Positions 20,631 through 22,209 of a stretch of 22,209 nt of DNA are shown here, in pieces; the stretch's first letter is position 1, and each line of letters starts with the position of its first letter. This DNA is from Albugo candida (Eukaryota; Oomycota; Peronosporomycetes; Albuginales), in assembly GCA_040437565.1 (NCBI GenBank), contig JBDOQK010000102.1, forward strand, positions 1-22,209, written 5' to 3'. Position numbers and translations under genes: made by a program. The notes below the pieces were generated by a model that was not told where the DNA came from, searched no databases, and saw only the letters and a program-made list of their open reading frames with translations.

Positions 20631-22209
20631 TAGTACCGTGGCCAATATTTTTTGCAATACGTCGCCATCTTTTATTGGTTATTAACCATAAACTTTTTTT
20701 GGCACGGTACGCATGCTGAAACTCCAGTACTAAATATTTTGAAGGCATATGAGATATTGTGCAATGATCGTTCCGCTATTGACGTCCGCATTGTCGCGTG
20801 ATTTAGTCAAGCGTCCTTTTTTCCAGTCGCTAGTAAAGATAACAGAGATTTCTGCTTCTTCTTGAGAACAAGTCACATGATTAGGACATATATATAAATG
20901 TAAGGATCATAAATCCATTTAAGCATCCAGTGCACTGCGTAAAAAATTTCGTGGACTGCACTATGGCAAATTATACCCAGTAGGGTTACTTCTGCCCAGC
21001 AAACAATAATTTCGTGCTAAATCAGATCAGCTGGCACCAAAAGTCTAATGGAGTGTTGGGGATGTATGTACAAGACAACAAGACAGAAATTCCTAGAGAC
21101 CGATGGATACAGACCATTGACAAGGGTCTGGTCTTGATCTCATTATTTAGTGAGCTGATCAAAGAGGATTTCTGATGGAAAGGCAACACTGGTTATCGCG
21201 TTGGAAAAGTTGAGGAAGATAGGGCGATGTGACTGATTTGCCGGAACATACTTTATACAAGTTCTGCAATGAGTTCCCTACCACGAGGATTGCGTGCGCG
21301 CGAACGCCAAAGAAAGCTCATTTCGTTGATTTAGTCGCCAAAATGGTAGACCAAAGACAGAACGGCAACATAACTGTTTTGGAGAGACTTGTCATCAATG
21401 TGTAAACAAGGCTTCTTTGACTGAATAGTTTCTGGAGCTGTAGAGATATCGCTGATTTGGCCGGCAAAACACCCCTGACAGAAACTTTGAGTCCAAGAGA
21501 GATCTAGATGCGGAATAGATGATGCGCGCACTAACTTGACATTTAGCACTTGATGGGAAGAAGTCAATCTAGGTGATTGACCCGCGCACAATTTTGTCAA
21601 AACACAAAAAAAAACATCGCTTTTCATAGCTATCACTGGGTACATGTATTTTTATTTGGACATTATCGAAGAGACCTTACTCCCAAGAATGATAGCATTG
21701 CATAGGTGCAAGCGGAAAGCGCGTCTGAAAGACAGGAACGTGCAGGGGCATCGCATCCATTGGATTGATAATTGGAACACTAGATATGGCCCACGGATAT
21801 AATCTATATATCTCGTAGAAGGACAAGCAAGCATTCTAAAGAAGTTGGTAAACAGTGTGTACTTTCATGTCCCTCTTATTTGTGTTCACACGAAGCCCGC
21901 TATGGTCACAATCGTGCAGAAGAAGAACGCATCAAGGGGTCAAGACTATATTAGTGCTCTGCGTTTTTAATATTTTCGATCTCGCATTTGTTTAGCGGTC
22001 AAGAAATGATTGACGTCTTCAGCATGATTTTATACCAGCGACCCCTACTTTTCAAGGTCTTTTTCTGAACTTGCATTATGCAGCTTCTTCTTCACAAATG
22101 ATGCGTGATGATGGTTGCCTCGTGTCTCCTCATAAATGCCCGCGCATTACGTATACTGCGAGTTATTCCTACATGCTTTGTAGTGAGACACGACAAAAGA
22201 AACAAGCAG
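20631..22209. other. No recognised gene upstream of EFL1
   Basis: The EFL1 promoter should lie just after 20630, but no clear motif stands out. The longest open frame is on the minus strand at 21645-21331 (104 codons, cysteine-containing, with SFCQGCFAGQISD), of unknown family and without support from its surroundings. No RNA gene or repeat was identified up to the end of the window. Confidence 0.4.

Overview
The window looks like one end of an oomycete chromosome or scaffold, possibly from a white-rust (Albugo-like) or related species. It opens with a C-strand (CCCTAAA)n telomere, the plant and oomycete type. Its one well-preserved conserved gene, EFL1, has a single 56-bp intron and oomycete-like sequence. 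The rest is moderately AT-rich, gene-poor and full of decayed transposons. The lineage is an inference from telomere type, intron size and protein style; no database was searched.

Layout. 1-510: telomeric repeats interrupted by a 465-bp subtelomeric or LTR-like fossil. 511-2169: a broken L1-type LINE with a gap inside it. 2170-2275: a second copy of the fossil's terminal segment, again followed by a worn telomere-like motif. 3388-4997: a Tc1-type (DD34E) DNA transposon with terminal inverted repeats and a broken transposase. 4998-7854: no recognisable gene. 7855-10414, minus strand: a decayed copy of the nucleolar protein gene MYBBP1A/POL5 (DNA_pol_phi family). 11387-12329: the 3' part of a second L1-type LINE from the same family. 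14202-15143: an inverted-repeat DNA transposon remnant, possibly Mutator-like. 15398-20630, minus strand: EFL1, with a short spliced ORF right behind it and one more unrecognised ORF. 20631-22209: nothing recognisable.

The assembly needs care. There are six gaps of exactly 100 N. Four are flanked by direct duplications of 24, 164, 451 and 933 bp that abut both gap edges. These are unmerged contig overlaps, not biology. The 933-bp pair differs at one base, so it may represent two haplotypes. Removing one 933-bp copy, the N run and the 56-bp intron leaves EFL1 exactly in frame at 1098 residues, the normal length for the family.

EFL1 (release of eIF6/Tif6 from 60S subunits) and MYBBP1A/POL5 (nucleolar, rRNA synthesis and 60S assembly) both serve ribosome production, but only EFL1 looks functional here. 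I found no new defence, toxin or biosynthetic system. The most interesting points are the EFL1 stop codon lying inside a GTAAGT splice donor that could join in frame to the downstream ORF, the broken copy of a usually essential nucleolar gene, and the repeat segment that twice abuts telomere-like arrays.
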